Positions 44,996 to 53,931 of a stretch of DNA of 64,000 nucleotides are shown piece after piece. Under the pieces are notes generated by a model. That model was not told where the DNA came from, searched no databases, and saw nothing but the letters and a program-made list of their open reading frames with translations. Within the stretch, counting starts at the first letter, position 1. Each line of letters begins with the position of its first letter. This DNA comes from Chloroflexota bacterium (lineage in GTDB: Bacteria; Chloroflexota; Chloroflexia; Thermomicrobiales; UBA6265), in assembly GCA_023389575.1 (NCBI GenBank), contig JAEWEG010000010.1, forward strand, positions 38,543 to 102,542, in the 5' to 3' direction. The position numbers were made by a program, and so were the translations under genes.

Positions 44996-45039
44996 ATGTT
45001 TCGAAAGTGTATGGAATTTCCCAAACGTGGGCGAAACAT
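44996..45039. promoter_or_regulatory. Candidate operator between the two-component operon and the peptidase gene
   Basis: An 8-bp perfect inverted repeat ATGTTTCG (44996-45003) and CGAAACAT (45032-45039) spaced by 28 bp, in the AT-richer part of the divergent intergenic region (44931-45105). It may bind the response regulator; no direct evidence. Confidence 0.3.
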
Positions 45040-45105
45040 CCTCCCCGGTAGGGTGAAGGGACGGCACCGGGAATCGGTCCTGGTGACATTCCGAAAGGTG
45101 GTTTC

Positions 45106-45780
45106 ATGGGTTCCAGGTTTGGTTCGTCGCGGCGCTTTTCCGGCGTGGCGGCCTTGTTCGTCTTCACCATCGCGCTGGTCACGGCCACCGGCGCCATCGC
45201 CTCCAACTGGATGGCGCCACGGATCGGTGACGGATTCCACGCCAATGCCGTCGATGAGCAGGGTGACGATGTGCCGGTGTTCGTGGTCACCTCGCCGCCG
45301 CCCAGGGTGCCGGCCGAGACCGGCACCCCTCCTCCGCTCATCGGCGTTGCTGACGGGTATATCCCCGAGGGGGAGGTCCTGTCGCCGTTCGACACCGACC
45401 ATCCGGCGATCGCGAACCTTGAGCCCGACCTGCTCGTGGCCATTCAGCGGGCGTCAATTGATGCCGAGGCCGACGGGGTGGTGATGGTTGTCAACTCTGG
45501 GTGGCGGAGCGAGCGATACCAGCAGTCGCTTCTGGACGAGGCCATTGTCACCTATGGAAGCGAGGAGGAGGCGCGCAAGTGGGTCAACACTCCGGACCAG
45601 TCCACGCACGTGACCGGCGAGGGCGTGGATATCGGGTATACCGACGCGGACTACTGGCTCATCGAGCATGGTTACCGGTACGGCCTGTGCCAGACCTACG
45701 CGAACGAGATCTGGCACTTCGAGCTGGCGGTCGAGCCATGGGAAGCCTGCCCGGAGCCGTTGGCCGACGCAACCGGGTAG
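45106..45780 (+). CDS. VanY-like D-alanyl-D-alanine carboxypeptidase
   Basis: A 224-residue exported peptidase. N-terminal membrane segment (GVAALFVFTIALVTATGAIA), then a VanY/peptidase M15 domain with GWRSERYQQSLLDEAI (about residue 131), the zinc motif STHVTGEGVDIG (SxHxxGxxxD, about residue 166) and EIWHFEL (third zinc ligand, about 204). It would trim the terminal D-Ala of wall stem peptides. Divergent from the VanRS-like system. Its stop codon lies inside a long palindrome. Confidence 0.9.
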   Translation: MGSRFGSSRRFSGVAALFVFTIALVTATGAIASNWMAPRIGDGFHANAVDEQGDDVPVFVVTSPPPRVPAETGTPPPLIGVADGYIPEGEVLSPFDTDHPAIANLEPDLLVAIQRASIDAEADGVVMVVNSGWRSERYQQSLLDEAIVTYGSEEEARKWVNTPDQSTHVTGEGVDIGYTDADYWLIEHGYRYGLCQTYANEIWHFELAVEPWEACPEPLADATG

Positions 45781-45799
45781 TCGCGACTACCCGGTTGCG
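45768..45799. terminator. Bidirectional terminator, perfect 32-bp palindrome containing the stop codon
   Basis: Two 16-nt halves (CGCAACCGGGTAGTCG and its exact complement) with no loop bases between. The TAG of the VanY-like gene is in the left arm; the convergent nuclease gene ends 9 bp beyond. Confidence 0.75.
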
Positions 45800-45807
45800 G
45801 GGGGCCG

Positions 45808-46653
45808 TCAATCGGTGCGAGGGCGGAAATCGGCCACCAGCCCGAAGTGATCGCTGGCCCAGATGCCATCCACCGGCTGGTCGCCCACCAGTTCGCAGGC
45901 CGCGATCTCCAGTGTCGGCATGTCGTCCTCCCCACAGCGGACCAGGATGTGGTCGATCCTGCGGAACGGCCACATCCGTGGCGCCAGCGGGTTCTCGGGC
46001 GTGAAGGTGTGCCCTGGTTCGCCCAGATGACACGCATCCCAGGCGTTCTGGTAGCACACGCTCATCCCCTCCAGCGATTGCTTTCCAGCCAGGAACCGCA
46101 GGCTGGCCGCGTCCGGCTCGGCATCCAGATCGCCCCCAAGCAGCACATGGGCGAAGCCACGCTCCAGCCTGGCCTCCACCGCCCTGGCCGCGATCACCGT
46201 CTGCCGCTCCCGCTCCACCTCGTGGGTGGTGTGGTAGTCGGGAAAGTGATTCACGACCAGCAGCGTCCCGAACGGCTCCGGCGCGCGCACCTCCGCCAGA
46301 AGCGTGGTGCAGGCGAAGTCGTGGGTCCGGTCGCTCACACCCTTGAGGTCGAGTTCATGAACCTGCTCGATTGGCCACCGGCTGGCGATCGAGATGCCGC
46401 CACCGTCGCTGGCGCGGGTGGCGGAGTGCGCCACCCGCCACCCGTCGCCGAGGATATCGGTGGTGTGGTCGTGATCCGGGGTGACCATCGATTCCTGAAG
46501 GAACACCACGTCTGGTTCCAGCGCGGAGATCTCCGCCGCGAGGACGTCCCGCCGCCGCTCCCAATCGGCGTTGAGGCTGAAGATGTTGTGGTTGAGGAGG
46601 CGCAGCAAGCCGGGTTCACGTGCTCCCCGCTCCAGGATTCGTGAGGCAACCAT
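45808..46653 (-). CDS. Endonuclease/exonuclease/phosphatase-family protein
   Basis: A 281-residue EEP-fold protein: LLNHNIFSL near residue 18, the metal-binding EPDVVFLQES (Glu about residue 54), VVNHFPDYHTTHEVERERQ, LLGGDLDAEPD (about 172) and the closing WASDHFGLVADF. It could hydrolyse phosphodiesters of nucleic acid or lipids; not distinguishable. ATG 46653 has GGGGGAAACG upstream. It follows the alcohol dehydrogenase gene by 35 bp on the same strand. Confidence 0.87.
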   Translation of the reverse strand: MVASRILERGAREPGLLRLLNHNIFSLNADWERRRDVLAAEISALEPDVVFLQESMVTPDHDHTTDILGDGWRVAHSATRASDGGGISIASRWPIEQVHELDLKGVSDRTHDFACTTLLAEVRAPEPFGTLLVVNHFPDYHTTHEVERERQTVIAARAVEARLERGFAHVLLGGDLDAEPDAASLRFLAGKQSLEGMSVCYQNAWDACHLGEPGHTFTPENPLAPRMWPFRRIDHILVRCGEDDMPTLEIAACELVGDQPVDGIWASDHFGLVADFRPRTD

Positions 46654-46688
46654 GCGTTTCCCCCGGGACTGTCCGGCGACGGCGAATG

Positions 46689-47870
46689 CTATGGCGCGAG
46701 GAGGATCTTCACCGCCCCGTCCTGCTTCTTCTGGAAGATCTCGTAGGCGTGGGGAGCTTCGGCCAGCGGCAGCCGGTGGGTGGCGAAGTCGTCCACCCCC
46801 AGCGGATCGTCCGAACCGGTCAGCAGCGGCATGATATCGTCCGTCCACCGCTTCACGTTGGCCTGGCCCATGCGAATCTGGACCTGCTTGTCGAACAGCG
46901 TCAGCATCGGCAGGGGATCGGTCATCCCGCCATACACGCCCACGATGGACAACGTGCCGCCGCGGCGCACGGCGTCGATCGCCATGTACAGCGCGCTCAG
47001 CCGGTCGACGCCCACCCGCTCCATCATCCTGGAGGCGAGTGGCTTCGGCATCAGCCCCGCCAGTTGCTGGGCCAGCTTGCCGAATGGCGCGCCATGGGCT
47101 TCCATGCCCACCGCATCGATCACGGAGTCCGCCCCGCGCCCATCGGTCAGCGAGCGTACCGCCTCCGGGATGTCCTGGTTCGAGGCGTCCAGCACTTCCA
47201 CGCCGCGCTGGCGGGCCCGCTCGATGCGTTCGGGAACGATGTCGACGCCGATCACGCGGTGGCCGCGATGCCTGGCGATCCGGCATGACATGTCGCCAAT
47301 GGGGCCGAGCCCGATCACCAGCAGCGAGCCGCCTTCGGGCACGGCCGCGTACTCCACCGCCTGCCAGGCGGTGGGTAGCACGTCCGAAAGGTAGATGAAG
47401 CGGTCGTCGGGGGCGTCGGTGTCGGGCACCTTGATGTGGGTGTACTGCGCCTGCGGCACGCGGAGGAATTCGGCCTGCCCGCCTGGCACCTGGCCGTAGA
47501 GCTTCGTGTAGCCGAACAGCGCCGCGCCGGAGTCGTGCTCCCGCACCTGGGTGGTCTCGCACTGGGACTGCAGGCCCTGGTCGCACATGTAGCACTGCCC
47601 ACAGGAGATGTTGAACGGGATGACCACCCGGTCGCCGGGCTTGATGGCGGTGACACCCGATCCAACCTCTTCGACGATGCCCATCGGCTCGTGGCCGATG
47701 ATGTCGCCCTCGGTCATGAAGGGGGTCATCACCTCGTAGAGGTGAAGGTCCGATCCGCAAATCGCGGTGGTGGTTACCCTGATGATGGCGTCGAGTGGAT
47801 CCTCGATCGCCGGATCGGGAACGGTATCGACTCGTACATCGCGTTTGCCGTGCCAGGTTACCGCTTTCAT
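46689..47870 (-). CDS. Zinc-dependent alcohol dehydrogenase (MDR superfamily)
   Basis: A 393-residue medium-chain dehydrogenase: catalytic-zinc ligands in TTTAICGSDLHLYE (Cys about residue 38) and IIGHEPMG (about 60), structural zinc site CGQCYMCDQGLQSQC (about 90), Rossmann GLGPIGDMSC (about 180). The length and sequence style match the glutathione-independent formaldehyde dehydrogenase-like branch, but the substrate is uncertain. ATG at 47870 with GGAGGG upstream. Confidence 0.9.
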   Translation of the reverse strand: MKAVTWHGKRDVRVDTVPDPAIEDPLDAIIRVTTTAICGSDLHLYEVMTPFMTEGDIIGHEPMGIVEEVGSGVTAIKPGDRVVIPFNISCGQCYMCDQGLQSQCETTQVREHDSGAALFGYTKLYGQVPGGQAEFLRVPQAQYTHIKVPDTDAPDDRFIYLSDVLPTAWQAVEYAAVPEGGSLLVIGLGPIGDMSCRIARHRGHRVIGVDIVPERIERARQRGVEVLDASNQDIPEAVRSLTDGRGADSVIDAVGMEAHGAPFGKLAQQLAGLMPKPLASRMMERVGVDRLSALYMAIDAVRRGGTLSIVGVYGGMTDPLPMLTLFDKQVQIRMGQANVKRWTDDIMPLLTGSDDPLGVDDFATHRLPLAEAPHAYEIFQKKQDGAVKILLAP

Positions 47871-47981
47871 GAGACCCTCCTCGGGCCGCCCGCCAGCCAT
47901 GATCGGTGGCGATGGGCCACTAGAACCCGCTGGACAGTGCGTACCGCGGGTACAGGTACTGTAGCCGGTGTGCACAACCCA

Positions 47982-50900
47982 TCACACGGTCCGGAGGTTG
48001 GTGATCTCGATCCGGCTGGCCGGGTCGGCGGGGGCGGGTCCGGGCCGCCCCAGATGGAATCCCTGTGCATAATCGCAGTCGATTCCACGCAACAGCGCCA
48101 GTTGTCCCGCCGTTTCGATCCCTTCGGCGGTGACCGGCAAGCCAATCGCGTGCGCGAGGGTGATAATGCCCGTGATCATGGCGAGCGCCCCGGGATCGGT
48201 CTCCAGGCCATGCAGGAACAAGCGGTCCAGCTTGATGTCGGTGACGGGGAGCTCCCGCAAGTAGCGCAGCGATGAGTATCCCGCGCCAAAATCGTCGATG
48301 GCGACGCCGACGCCCAACTCCCGGAGCTGCCTCAGGGTCGAGACGGTGCCGGCCAGGTCCTCGATCACGACCTGTTCCGTGATTTCCAGCCGCAGCGTGC
48401 GCGGGTCGATGCCGGTTCGGGCGAGTTCCGCGGCAACATCACTCACCAGGTTCGGGTCGCTGAACTGCGTCGCCGAGAAATTCAGCGAGATGGGTAGGGA
48501 ATCCGCGCCCCACCGGGCGAGCACGTCGCAGACCTGGGTCAGTCCCCACTGTCCCAGGGCCACCATCTGGCCGGCCTCCTCGGCGAGGGGGATGAACTCG
48601 TCCGGGGACACCATGCCGTACACCGGGTGGCGCCAGCGCAGCAGGGCTTCCATACCGGACACGGCGCCGCTTGCCAGCGCGACGATCGGCTGGTAGTGCA
48701 TCACAAGCTCGCCCCGGTCGGCGGCCTCGCCCACATCGTTCTTGAGTCGCCAGCGACGCATCGCGTTTCCCGACATGGTCGACTCATGGACCAGGTAGTG
48801 ACCGCGCCCGGTTCGCTTGGCATTGTACAGAGCCGCATCGCCATCGCGAAGCAGGACCTCGGGTTGCAGAAGTCCCGGCTCGCTCACCGCGATCCCGATC
48901 GTCACGCCAGTCGTCACCTCACGACCGTGAGCCTGAAACGGGGTGGCTATGGCCGCCTGCACCTGCTCCGCGCGGTGTATGGCGGGAAGTGCATCCGGAA
49001 TCATGGGGAGCAGGATCACGAACTCGTCCCCACCGAGCCGCGCGACCGTCTCCTCGACCCTCGTAATCGATTGCAGGCGGGCGGCAACCGCGCGGAGAAC
49101 CCCATCACCCGCGGCATGGCCGAAGGCGTCGTTGACCTGCTTGAAGTAGTCGAGGTCCAGGAAGAGCAATCCAACCCGCTTCTCGCCCTGGGAGGCCTGC
49201 CGGAGCGCCTGTTCCATACGGTCCGCGAGCAGGGTCCGGTTGGGAAGACCCGTCAGCGGATCGTGGAGCGCGAGATGCCGCAGCTGGGATTCCAGGCGCT
49301 TCTGCTCGGTCGCGTCGCGTGCGTGCAGCACGACGCCATTGACTTCTGGCATATGCAGGAGGTTCGTGAAACTGGCGTCCATCCACAGCCAGTTGCCTTC
49401 GGAGTCAAGGGTTCGGTAGGCCACCCGACGGATCTCTCCCCTGGACTCTCGCACGGTTAGCCAGGCCCGTTCCACCGCGGCGCGTTCGTCAGGATGGACG
49501 AGGTCAAGGCGTAATGCGTTGGCATATATCTCAACCGGGTTGCCCAGGATACGTTCCAACGCTGGGCTGGCATAGCGAGTACCGCCATTGTCGTTCAACA
49601 CGACCAGGATGTCCTCGGATTCCTGGACGAGCGCCCGGAACCGGGCCTCGCTGGCCCTGAGCGCGGCTTCGGCCCGCCCACGTTCAACCGCGTCCCACGT
49701 CTGCTCCGCCACATCGCGCGCCAGGTCAGACTCGTCCTCGCTCCATTCCCGCGACCCCAGGTGGTCGATGAAGAGTCCCGCTCGCCACTCCCCACCCCGA
49801 ACCAGAGGTATTCCAATTCCGGCCCGGTTTCCGTCCCCGTGAATCGTGGCCGCGGTGCTCCCCATTGGAGGATTGCTGGCGAGCCGGCCACAGCGAACCT
49901 CCGCCGCGAACGCGGCCGCGACTCCGGCGATCGGGAGGGGGCCGGAGAGTGCTGGCAACGTGCCGTCCGTCCAGCAGGCGGTCACGAGGATCGAGGTATC
50001 GTCCTTCATCTCGAAGAAGCCGACGCGATGCAGGTTGAGGTTGCGGCCCAGTGCTTCACACGCCATCGCCAGCATGCGGTCCGGATCGCTCGTTTCTCGC
50101 TGCGCGGTAGCGAGCCGCAGCAGCAGTGATTGGCGCGCCTCGCTTGCCCGCAGGGCCGCCTCCTCGGCGAGTTGCTGGGTCACGTCGCGCACCGACACCA
50201 GCCGGAGCGCGCGACCTTCGTACTGGATCTGGCGACCCAGGAGCTCGGCGAAGAAGGTGGATCCATCGCCGCGGAGGGCCGTGCTGATATAGGGTGTTTC
50301 GCTCCCTTGCCGCACGCGTTCGCGGACGAGTTCGCGCGAACCAGGTGCCACGAAGTCGAGCATGGGCCGCCCCACCATCTGATCGGGCTGTACCTGAATC
50401 ATGTTGCCGTAGGCCTGGTTGGCGGCCAGGACGTTCGTTCCATCGTGAATCAGCATCGCCTCGGCCGTGGCGTGGAACAAGGTGGAGAAGCTCTCGGCCT
50501 GCTGGGCGAGAACCACCTCCGCCGCCTTGCGCTCGGTGATGTTCCGCGAGTTCACCACGATGCCGTTCACGTCCGGATCGCCGAGCAGGTTGGTGAACGT
50601 CGCCTCGATCCACCGCCACGATCCTTCCCCGTGCCGCATCCGGAATTCCAGGCGCAGGTCGCCGGAGGGCAGCGCCGCGGTGGCGCCCAACGTCTGGTGA
50701 AACGCCTCCACGTCGTCGTCGTGAAGCAGGTTGAACACGTCGCCCGTGTCTGGCTCCAGGCCGAAGACGCCAACGATGGATTCGAAGGCGGGGCTCTTGT
50801 AGGTAATGATGCCGTTGGGGTCCATCACCGTGATCAGGGCATCGGCGTGCTCGATGAGGGAGGTGAATCGCCGGTGCTCGCGGAGCCACCGCTCCTCGGC

Positions 50901-51299
50901 GCGATACTTGCTGGTCACATCGGCGTGGATGACGATCGTGCCCGTCCAGTCCTCGATCCGCAGCGGCCGCGCGCGCATCCGGAACCAGCGCTGCTCGCCG
51001 GGCGAGTGGCAGGGATACTCCATCAGGAATTCCGGCACCGACCCGTCCAGCACGCTGGTGAGGCCCTCGATCGCCGCCTTGGAATGCTCGTCCGGTTCGC
51101 CCGCCGAGCAGGCCTCGAGGTAGTTCACGCCCACGCCGGACGAGGCCGGGTCCCCGCCGTTCCGCACGGTGAAGTCAACCCAGGAACCGTTCACCGCCAG
51201 GATGTCTCCAGCCCTGTTCAGGACGGCGATTTGCGCTTCCAGCGTGTTCAGCAGGGCCCAGCCATGAATCGAGAGGTCGGGCGTCTTCTCCATTGCCAT
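47982..51299 (-). CDS. PAS/GAF sensor with GGDEF and EAL domains (c-di-GMP turnover)
   Basis: A 1,105-residue cytoplasmic protein with no membrane segment. Three PAS domains in the N-terminal half (ITVMDPNGIITYKSPAFESI and similar), a GAF domain (about residues 400-555), another PAS, then GGDEF (RLGGDEFVIL, about residue 755) and EAL (GMEALLRWRHP about 883; DDFGAGYSSL about 1010). Both catalytic signatures are intact, so it could make and degrade cyclic di-GMP. The frame opens from TTG 51335; the ATG at 51299 is preferred. The C-terminus is closely similar to the partial gene at the right window edge. Confidence 0.93.
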   Translation of the reverse strand: MAMEKTPDLSIHGWALLNTLEAQIAVLNRAGDILAVNGSWVDFTVRNGGDPASSGVGVNYLEACSAGEPDEHSKAAIEGLTSVLDGSVPEFLMEYPCHSPGEQRWFRMRARPLRIEDWTGTIVIHADVTSKYRAEERWLREHRRFTSLIEHADALITVMDPNGIITYKSPAFESIVGVFGLEPDTGDVFNLLHDDDVEAFHQTLGATAALPSGDLRLEFRMRHGEGSWRWIEATFTNLLGDPDVNGIVVNSRNITERKAAEVVLAQQAESFSTLFHATAEAMLIHDGTNVLAANQAYGNMIQVQPDQMVGRPMLDFVAPGSRELVRERVRQGSETPYISTALRGDGSTFFAELLGRQIQYEGRALRLVSVRDVTQQLAEEAALRASEARQSLLLRLATAQRETSDPDRMLAMACEALGRNLNLHRVGFFEMKDDTSILVTACWTDGTLPALSGPLPIAGVAAAFAAEVRCGRLASNPPMGSTAATIHGDGNRAGIGIPLVRGGEWRAGLFIDHLGSREWSEDESDLARDVAEQTWDAVERGRAEAALRASEARFRALVQESEDILVVLNDNGGTRYASPALERILGNPVEIYANALRLDLVHPDERAAVERAWLTVRESRGEIRRVAYRTLDSEGNWLWMDASFTNLLHMPEVNGVVLHARDATEQKRLESQLRHLALHDPLTGLPNRTLLADRMEQALRQASQGEKRVGLLFLDLDYFKQVNDAFGHAAGDGVLRAVAARLQSITRVEETVARLGGDEFVILLPMIPDALPAIHRAEQVQAAIATPFQAHGREVTTGVTIGIAVSEPGLLQPEVLLRDGDAALYNAKRTGRGHYLVHESTMSGNAMRRWRLKNDVGEAADRGELVMHYQPIVALASGAVSGMEALLRWRHPVYGMVSPDEFIPLAEEAGQMVALGQWGLTQVCDVLARWGADSLPISLNFSATQFSDPNLVSDVAAELARTGIDPRTLRLEITEQVVIEDLAGTVSTLRQLRELGVGVAIDDFGAGYSSLRYLRELPVTDIKLDRLFLHGLETDPGALAMITGIITLAHAIGLPVTAEGIETAGQLALLRGIDCDYAQGFHLGRPGPAPADPASRIEITNLRTV

Positions 51300-51855
51300 G
51301 TCCCAGCCCAACGGAATGATCCAGCCGCTCGTCAACCGCGAGTGCCTGGCTCCCCAAATGACGGCGCTCGTTGAACAGGACGCCCCACCAGTTTGACGTT
51401 TGACCGCGTGCGCCGATGCATCGTTCGGGCCGTGATCCCCAAGGATACATTCACCATTCGCGACAGATTGAAGAAAATGCTACTCGATCCGCCGGGTCGT
51501 GGTGACGTGATGACACGCGTTTGAGTCATATGAAACGGGGAGGGCTTCTTAAATAGCGCGCATTCCCGTGGTACGGCCCAGCCCGGGCCGTGGATCTTCC
51601 CTCGGGCCGGGCCGGAATCCCCGCCGCGGACCACCTGCTGTCCTCCAGTACCGCCGATGGGTGAACGAAGGTTCCGGGGCTGGTTCCGAACGGCCGCGCA
51701 AAGGTACTGGCTTGACATATGTGACCTATAACCCATGGTACGGGGTGTCCTCATTGTCTCAAGATGTTTGCGAGCCGCTTCATTCAAAACCAGGCTAACC
51801 GGGGTACCGGTTGTCCCGCTGGTGTATTTCTCTCCCAACACATGCTGTGAATGCC
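51300..51855. other. Divergent intergenic region of about 550 bp, no gene recognised
   Basis: Lies between two c-di-GMP genes. It is less GC-rich around 51440-51560 and 51700-51780. A TTGACA (51712-51717) is followed by TATAAC only 9 bp later, too close for a standard promoter. No convincing ORF or hairpin was seen. Confidence 0.5.
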
Positions 51856-52986
51856 ATGAGGTACAGGGCGGTGTTCCACTCCGTTAGCCCATATCAACGC
51901 TACCGGCTTCGATCCTTCGTCGCGCCGGTCCTCCCGTGGCTGTTGCTGGGGCTGGCGGCGCTGTCCGCCTTGTTCGCGCTCGCGGCTCAGCTGCATGTCG
52001 TGACGCTGGTCGATGGGGTACCGATGGTTCTCGCGGCGAGTGCCCTCCTCAGCGGCGCGCTGGCGGTCGCCATGAAGATCTTCGCCGAGCGCCGGATGGT
52101 GCACGCGGCTGGCTGGTGCACCGTCGGAAGCGCGTTGGTGGTGAGCGGGTCGGTCTGTTGGGCCATGGCGGCGATGGAACGCGGAATCCACCATGCGCTT
52201 CCGTATTGCGTGATCCTGGCGGTCGGGTGCTCCCTGTTCTGGCTTTCGTGGATCCACCTGGTCGGCGGCATGGCCGCGGTATTCCTGCCCCCATTCCTGC
52301 AACTGCTCTGGGAGCCGAATGGGAGTCGGGAATGGGATATCTTCCTCTATCTCGTGGCGATCACCGTGCTGGCGAGTTCCGCCATATACCTGCTGACCGA
52401 CCGCACCAATCAGCGCGCCTACGCCCTGTCGGCGGAAGTCGAGCGCCGGGCGACCTACGACGGCCTGACCGGCGTGCTCAACCGGGCGAGCTGGATCGAG
52501 CGGGCCGAGCAGCGCCTGGCGGAAGCAACCCAGCGGAACCAGCCGGTGAGTTGCCTGTTCCTCGACCTCGACCGGTTCAAGCGCGTCAACGACGTCCACG
52601 GGCACGGTGCGGGCGACAGGGTGTTGCAGCGGGTGGCGGAGGTGCTCGCCACGTTCGCCCTGTCGGATCGGTTGGTTGGACGGCTCGGTGGCGACGAGTT
52701 CGTGATGCTCTTGCCCAATACCGATCAGGCCGAGGCAACCATCATCGTGAACCAGATGATGCGCGTCTTTCACGATACGCAGGACCGGTTTGAAGGGACG
52801 GTGCCGAGCATCGGGCTGGCCGTGAGCCTGCCGGACGACACCGTGGACCACCTGCTGCACCGCGCCGATCTGGCCATGATCGAGGTGAAGGCCCGGAATA
52901 ACCGGAACGCCGGGGTCCACAAGCCAATCACGCGCGATCGCCCCAGGGACCAGACGGTGGTTCATCGCGCTTCGACCTCGCCGTAG
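51856..52986 (+). CDS. Membrane-bound GGDEF diguanylate cyclase
   Basis: A 376-residue protein: about six N-terminal transmembrane segments (residues about 20-195) and a C-terminal GGDEF domain (YDGLTGVLNRASW about 215, LFLDLDRFKRVND about 247, RLGGDEFVML about 290). The active-site motif is intact, so it should make c-di-GMP. No RxxD inhibitory site was obvious. ATG 51856 is chosen over a TTG at 51811. The membrane part resembles the MASE-like input modules but is not assigned. Confidence 0.88.
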   Translation: MRYRAVFHSVSPYQRYRLRSFVAPVLPWLLLGLAALSALFALAAQLHVVTLVDGVPMVLAASALLSGALAVAMKIFAERRMVHAAGWCTVGSALVVSGSVCWAMAAMERGIHHALPYCVILAVGCSLFWLSWIHLVGGMAAVFLPPFLQLLWEPNGSREWDIFLYLVAITVLASSAIYLLTDRTNQRAYALSAEVERRATYDGLTGVLNRASWIERAEQRLAEATQRNQPVSCLFLDLDRFKRVNDVHGHGAGDRVLQRVAEVLATFALSDRLVGRLGGDEFVMLLPNTDQAEATIIVNQMMRVFHDTQDRFEGTVPSIGLAVSLPDDTVDHLLHRADLAMIEVKARNNRNAGVHKPITRDRPRDQTVVHRASTSP

Positions 52987-53187
52987 CGGACCCCGCCGCG
53001 CATCACGAAGAAGCGTTGCCTCTGGTACATCCCGGTTGTGGGGACGAATCGCCTGTTATTCCTCCGAGCGCGGGGCGGACTGACACACTGTTGCGACATC
53101 CGTGGCGGGCTGGACAGCGCCATTGTCAGGCGATGTACGGATACTGGGACCATACAGGCATCATCAGGTGCCAGAAGGGAGGGCCCC

Positions 53188-53763
53188 ATGTACCAGACCA
53201 TCATCGTTCCCCTCGATGGATCGCCCACCAGTGAACTGGCGCTCCCGGTCGCCATCAGGCAGGCGCTCGGCGGGCGGAAAACCCTCGTCCTCTTGCGGAT
53301 CGTGCCCAGACCCGAGCCACCCTGTCCGGACCCCCGGGTCAGGTGCGGGGGTCCCCCGCTTCGGGCCGCGCGGTACGACGAGGAGCGCGCCGCTCGCGAT
53401 GCCCAGGAAGCGAGAGCCTATCTCGCGGACCTTTGCCGGACCCACGGACTGCCTCCGGAAACGGTCATCGCCGTACGGGTCGGTAACCCCGTCGCCTGGC
53501 TGACGAGGGTGGCGACGGAATGGCCCAATCCGCTGATGGTCATGACCACCAGCGGCGATGATCACGCGGACTGCGGAGGTCTTGGCCACGTACCGGCTCG
53601 GGTGCTGGCCAGGAGGAACATTCCGGTGCTGGGCGTGCCCGTCCCGGGGACTGTCGCCCCCGCCGCACGCGCCAGCGAACCGGCTCGCGCCCCGCGCCCG
53701 CTGACGCACCTGGCCACCGTCACGCCCTCGACGACGGTCCACTTCGCGCGAAGAACCGGGTAG
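53188..53763 (+). CDS. Universal stress protein (UspA) family
   Basis: A 191-residue UspA-fold protein: N-terminal IIVPLDGSPTSELALPVA, central VIAVRVGNPVAWLTRVATE and LMVMTTSG, and a C-terminal RVLARRNIPVLGVPVPG. The ATP-binding glycine motif (G-2x-G-9x-S/T) is not well formed, and a 35-residue Pro/Ala tail follows. Start ATG with GAAGGGAGG upstream. The first 150 bp of the open frame upstream are not conserved in character and are left out. Confidence 0.85.
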   Translation: MYQTIIVPLDGSPTSELALPVAIRQALGGRKTLVLLRIVPRPEPPCPDPRVRCGGPPLRAARYDEERAARDAQEARAYLADLCRTHGLPPETVIAVRVGNPVAWLTRVATEWPNPLMVMTTSGDDHADCGGLGHVPARVLARRNIPVLGVPVPGTVAPAARASEPARAPRPLTHLATVTPSTTVHFARRTG

Positions 53764-53931
53764 GTACCTTCCGCTGCCCGCGTTCTGAAAGGTGATGTGC
53801 CGCCCCCGCCTCGCGGTCGCCCCGCGAGGCGGGGACTTCCTGCTGACGAGATGACGGCGGCCCGTGCATGATGCCGGTCGGGTATCATCGTGTCACGGAC
53901 CAGCAACCCATCCCGGCCAGGAATCCTTACC

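Noticed and set aside
43072..45780. Vancomycin-resistance cluster
   Set aside because: No vanH, D-Ala-D-Lac ligase or vanX gene is present; only a two-component pair and a VanY-like peptidase.
51712..51732. TTGACA and TATAAC ahead of the GGDEF gene
   Set aside because: Spacing is 9 bp, too short; the alternative at 18 bp (TGGTAC) is a poor -10.
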